Part shown: positions 5,655 to 8,044 of the stretch, piece by piece
Position numbering within the stretch: the first letter of the stretch is position 1
How the letters are laid out: every line of letters begins with the position of its first letter
Assembly: GCA_002685455.1 (NCBI GenBank)
Contig: NYXF01000046.1
Location: 6,031-14,074 of the forward strand
Origin: Porticoccus sp.
Lineage (GTDB): Bacteria; Pseudomonadota; Gammaproteobacteria; Pseudomonadales; Porticoccaceae
DNA length: 8,044 nucleotides
Reading direction: 5' to 3'
Position numbers and translations under genes: made by a program
Notes under the pieces: model-generated
Databases searched by the model: none
Told to the model about the DNA's origin: nothing
What the model saw: the letters and a program-made list of their open reading frames with translations, nothing else

Positions 5655-7031
5655 TTAATACCTGTAGGTATCGTCTTTAAAGGGGCCATCAACTTCCACA
5701 TTAATATATTTAGCCTGAGTGGCCTTTAGGCGGGTTAACTGTCCGCTGAATCCTTTGACCATTTCAGCTGCTACCTCTTCGTCTAGTTTTTTTGGCAGCA
5801 CCCTAACAGTCAGCATTTTTTCTTTAGTTGCAACATCTCTGGTAGCGAAAGCTTCCGTATAAAGAAGTATTTGAGCCAACACTTGATTTGCAAATGAACC
5901 ATCCATAATTCTACTTGGATGCCCTGTAGCGTTTCCAAGATTAGCTAACCTTCCTTCTGAAAGAAGTAAAAGATAGTCATCCTTGGACGAACTACGAAAG
6001 ACTTGATGTACTTGAGGTTTTATTTCTTCCCACTTCCAGTTTTTGCGCATATACGCGGTATCAATCTCGTTATCAAAATGCCCGATATTGCAAACTACAC
6101 AGCCAGCCTTAAGATCAATCAAAATATCTGAATCACAGACGTTGTAGTTGCCTGTTGTTGTAACTAAAAGATCTGTTGTAAGAAGCAAATCAATATTAGT
6201 TCCTTTAGAGGGGTCCCCTTCAATATATGTGGAAACTACTTCAAAACCATCCATACAGGCCTGCATGGCACAAATAGGATCAATTTCGGTTATTTTCACT
6301 ATCATTCCTTCTTGGCGAAGGGATTGAGCGGCACCTTTACCTACATCGCCGTAACCAATCACAATAGCTTTTTTCCCTGACAGTAAATGATCAGTTGCTC
6401 GTTTTATAGCATCGTTGAGACTATGGCGACACCCATACTTATTATCATTTTTTGATTTGGTAACAGAATCATTAACATTAATTGCAGGTATCTTTAACTC
6501 ACCATTGGCCAACATTTCTTGTAAACGCAAAACTCCTGTTGTTGTTTCTTCAGTAACACCATGAATACTTTTAAGCACTTCCGGGTATTTCTCGTGAAGC
6601 AATCCAGTCAAATCACCTCCGTCATCAAGCACCATATTTGCATTCCAGGGTTTACCATTTCTGTGGACTTGCTGTTCAAGACACCACTTATATTCTTCTT
6701 CAGTTTCACCTTTCCAGGCATAAACAGGAGTACCATTTGCTGCGATAGCAGCAGCTGCATGATCTTGAGTAGAAAAGATATTACAAGATGTCCACCGGAC
6801 TTGTGCTCCCAAGGCTTCGAGTGTCTGTATAAGAACCGCAGTCTGGATTGTCATATGAATACATCCGAGAATTCTCGCTCCCTTGAGGGGTTCTTCAGAA
6901 AGATATTTTTTTCTTAACGCCATCAGTGCGGGCATTTCTGTTTCTGCCACTGCTATTTCTTTTCGACCAAAATCTGCTAAATTTATATCTGCTACTTTAT
7001 AATCATTATTTGTAACCATTTTGTTCATCAT
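5655..7031 (-). CDS. ahcY: Adenosylhomocysteinase (S-adenosylhomocysteine hydrolase)
   Basis: The enzyme hydrolyses S-adenosylhomocysteine, the inhibitory product of SAM-dependent methylation, to adenosine and homocysteine, using tightly bound NAD in a cytoplasmic tetramer. The 458-residue product is near full length (about 470 in Pseudomonas) and carries the substrate-domain segments CIHMT (57-61), STQDHAAAA (87-95), DDGGDLTG (136-143), EETTTG (161-166) and [13 protein letters not shown] (185-197), the NAD-binding GYGDVGKG (226-233), [11 protein letters not shown] (314-324), and the typical PFK...YRY C-terminus. Two adjacent ATGs occur at 7031 and 7028. AGAGGA (7035-7040) is 3 nt from the first and 6 nt from the second, so 7028 is the better start and the protein would be one residue shorter. 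It lies 44 nt after metK. Confidence 0.97.
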   Translation of the reverse strand: MMNKMVTNNDYKVADINLADFGRKEIAVAETEMPALMALRKKYLSEEPLKGARILGCIHMTIQTAVLIQTLEALGAQVRWTSCNIFSTQDHAAAAIAANGTPVYAWKGETEEEYKWCLEQQVHRNGKPWNANMVLDDGGDLTGLLHEKYPEVLKSIHGVTEETTTGVLRLQEMLANGELKIPAINVNDSVTKSKNDNKYGCRHSLNDAIKRATDHLLSGKKAIVIGYGDVGKGAAQSLRQEGMIVKITEIDPICAMQACMDGFEVVSTYIEGDPSKGTNIDLLLTTDLLVTTTGNYNVCDSDILIDLKAGCVVCNIGHFDNEIDTAYMRKNWKWEEIKPQVHQVFRSSSKDDYLLLLSEGRLANLGNATGHPSRIMDGSFANQVLAQILLYTEAFATRDVATKEKMLTVRVLPKKLDEEVAAEMVKGFSGQLTRLKATQAKYINVEVDGPFKDDTYRY

Positions 7032-7034
7032 TAA

Positions 7035-7040
7035 TCCTCT
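7035..7040 (-). promoter_or_regulatory. Ribosome binding site that favours the second ahcY ATG
   Basis: AGAGGA on the minus strand is the only strong Shine-Dalgarno sequence ahead of ahcY. Its distance of 6 nt to the ATG at 7028, against 3 nt to the ATG at 7031, favours the inner start. Confidence 0.6.
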
Positions 7041-7075
7041 TTTCTAAAATTTCTAATCTACATGATTGTAATGTC

Positions 7076-8044
7076 TTACAAAAAACTCTTTAATTCATCA
7101 ACCTTATCAGTTTTTTCCCAACTAAAATCAGCCCTTTCTCTACCAAAGTGCCCATATGCAGACGTCTCCTGGTAGATAGGACGGCTTAGGTTGAGCATAT
7201 CGATAATTCCTTGCGGTCGAAGATCAAAGTTATCTTGTATTAATTGGACAATCTCGTTATCAGCTAATTTACCTGTATTGAAGGTATTGATACTTATAGA
7301 TGTTGGATTCGAAACCCCAATCGCATAGGATATTTGTATTTCACAACGATCTGCAATACCTGAAGCAACGAGATTTTTCGCTACATATCGTCCAGCGTAA
7401 GCTGCTGATCGATCGACTTTAGAGGGATCCTTACCGGAAAATGCTCCGCCACCATGACGAGCCATCCCACCATAAGTATCTACAATAATTTTTCGTCCAG
7501 TCAAACCACAGTCACCCATAGGACCACCAATAACAAATTGACCTGTAGGATTTATATGGTATTTAGTTTTTTCATGAAGCCATTCTTCTGGAACTACTGG
7601 CTTGATAATCTCTTCGAGTACAGCATTATAAATATCATTCTGAGGGACATCAGGGTCATGCTGAGTTGATAAGACAATAGCGTCAATTGCAACAGGTAGA
7701 CCATTTAAGTATCGAAGCGTTACTTGACTTTTGGCATCAGGTCGGAGCCATGGAAGAGCTCCGTTTTTACGCAACATTGACTGTCTCTCGACTAGACGAT
7801 GAGCATAATGAATTGGTGCTGGCATAAGCACTTTAGTTTCGTTGGTCGCATAACCAAACATTAATCCTTGATCCCCAGCTCCGAGGTCTTTGTCTAGACT
7901 TTCATCTACACCCTTGGCAATATCGTTAGATTGTTTACCAATAGCGTTTAAAACAGCACACGAAGCACCATCAAAACCTAAATCAGAATTTGTATATCCT
8001 ATGTTTAAAATTACGTCTCTTACAATTTCTTCAAGATCAATATA
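7076..8044 (-). CDS. metK: S-adenosylmethionine synthetase, 5' end outside the window
   Basis: MetK condenses ATP and methionine into S-adenosylmethionine, the cell's main methyl donor. The frame is open from the right edge (8044) to a TAA at 7076-7078, giving 322 C-terminal residues; by comparison with E. coli MetK (384 residues) about 60 N-terminal residues are missing. The first in-frame Met in view, coded at 7861, is internal ([13 protein letters not shown]) and is not the start. Family signatures are clear: [29 protein letters not shown], the phosphate-binding [32 protein letters not shown], and the GHFGR-WEKTDK end. Metal- and phosphate-binding residues in these blocks are intact. It is the first visible gene of the metK-ahcY-metF-rsmE series. 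Confidence 0.97.
   Translation of the reverse strand, partial: YIDLEEIVRDVILNIGYTNSDLGFDGASCAVLNAIGKQSNDIAKGVDESLDKDLGAGDQGLMFGYATNETKVLMPAPIHYAHRLVERQSMLRKNGALPWLRPDAKSQVTLRYLNGLPVAIDAIVLSTQHDPDVPQNDIYNAVLEEIIKPVVPEEWLHEKTKYHINPTGQFVIGGPMGDCGLTGRKIIVDTYGGMARHGGGAFSGKDPSKVDRSAAYAGRYVAKNLVASGIADRCEIQISYAIGVSNPTSISINTFNTGKLADNEIVQLIQDNFDLRPQGIIDMLNLSRPIYQETSAYGHFGRERADFSWEKTDKVDELKSFL

Noticed and set aside
6561..6917. Plus-strand frame opposite ahcY
   Set aside because: Shadow of a highly conserved enzyme gene.
7032..7075. SAH or SAM riboswitch ahead of ahcY
   Set aside because: The gap to metK is only 44 nt and holds just the ribosome binding site; there is no room for, or sign of, a riboswitch fold.
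7454..7669. Plus-strand frame opposite metK
   Set aside because: Shadow of conserved metK codons; no independent support.
7862..8044. Treating the Met coded at 7861 as the start of metK
   Set aside because: The frame continues unbroken to the window edge with clear MetK sequence ([17 protein letters not shown]), so that Met is internal.

Overview
The window looks like chromosomal DNA from an AT-rich gammaproteobacterium. SecB, a SlyD-type isomerase, an E. coli-like Zur and a metK-ahcY-metF-rsmE series all fit that group, and the proteins resemble E. coli/Pseudomonas-type sequences by eye. The exact lineage cannot be fixed from this sequence alone.

Plus strand, left to right. The end of an acetone carboxylase operon (alpha-subunit C-terminus, then the complete gamma subunit) closes with a strong intrinsic terminator at 1030-1065. 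A stand-alone secB follows. Next is about 410 bp of very AT-rich DNA with no convincing gene; its last part holds a promoter overlapped by a palindrome. Then comes a zinc-homeostasis-like pair: a DUF1826-family protein and a Fur-family regulator that carries the full set of Zur metal ligands. The zur gene has no ATG, GTG or TTG that would give a complete protein, and best fits an ATT start at 2891. A slyD-type FKBP isomerase with its own promoter ends the plus-strand half.

Minus strand, right to left. metK (5' end outside the window), ahcY, metF and rsmE are spaced by 44 nt, 44 nt and an 8-bp overlap, and look like one transcript. Together they make S-adenosylmethionine, clear S-adenosylhomocysteine, supply methyl-tetrahydrofolate for methionine regeneration, and use SAM to methylate 16S rRNA. 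slyD and rsmE converge with only 20 bp between their stops.

The parts most worth a second look are in the middle. The same palindrome, GATAT-N3-ATATC, lies on the -10 region of both the DUF1826 promoter and the slyD promoter, on either side of zur, which suggests a small local regulon. DUF1826 shows an HxD...H...R layout like that of 2-oxoglutarate/Fe oxygenases. The zur start region combines a rare initiation codon with an inverted repeat that could mask its ribosome binding site. No mobile element, CRISPR array, tRNA or rRNA was seen.
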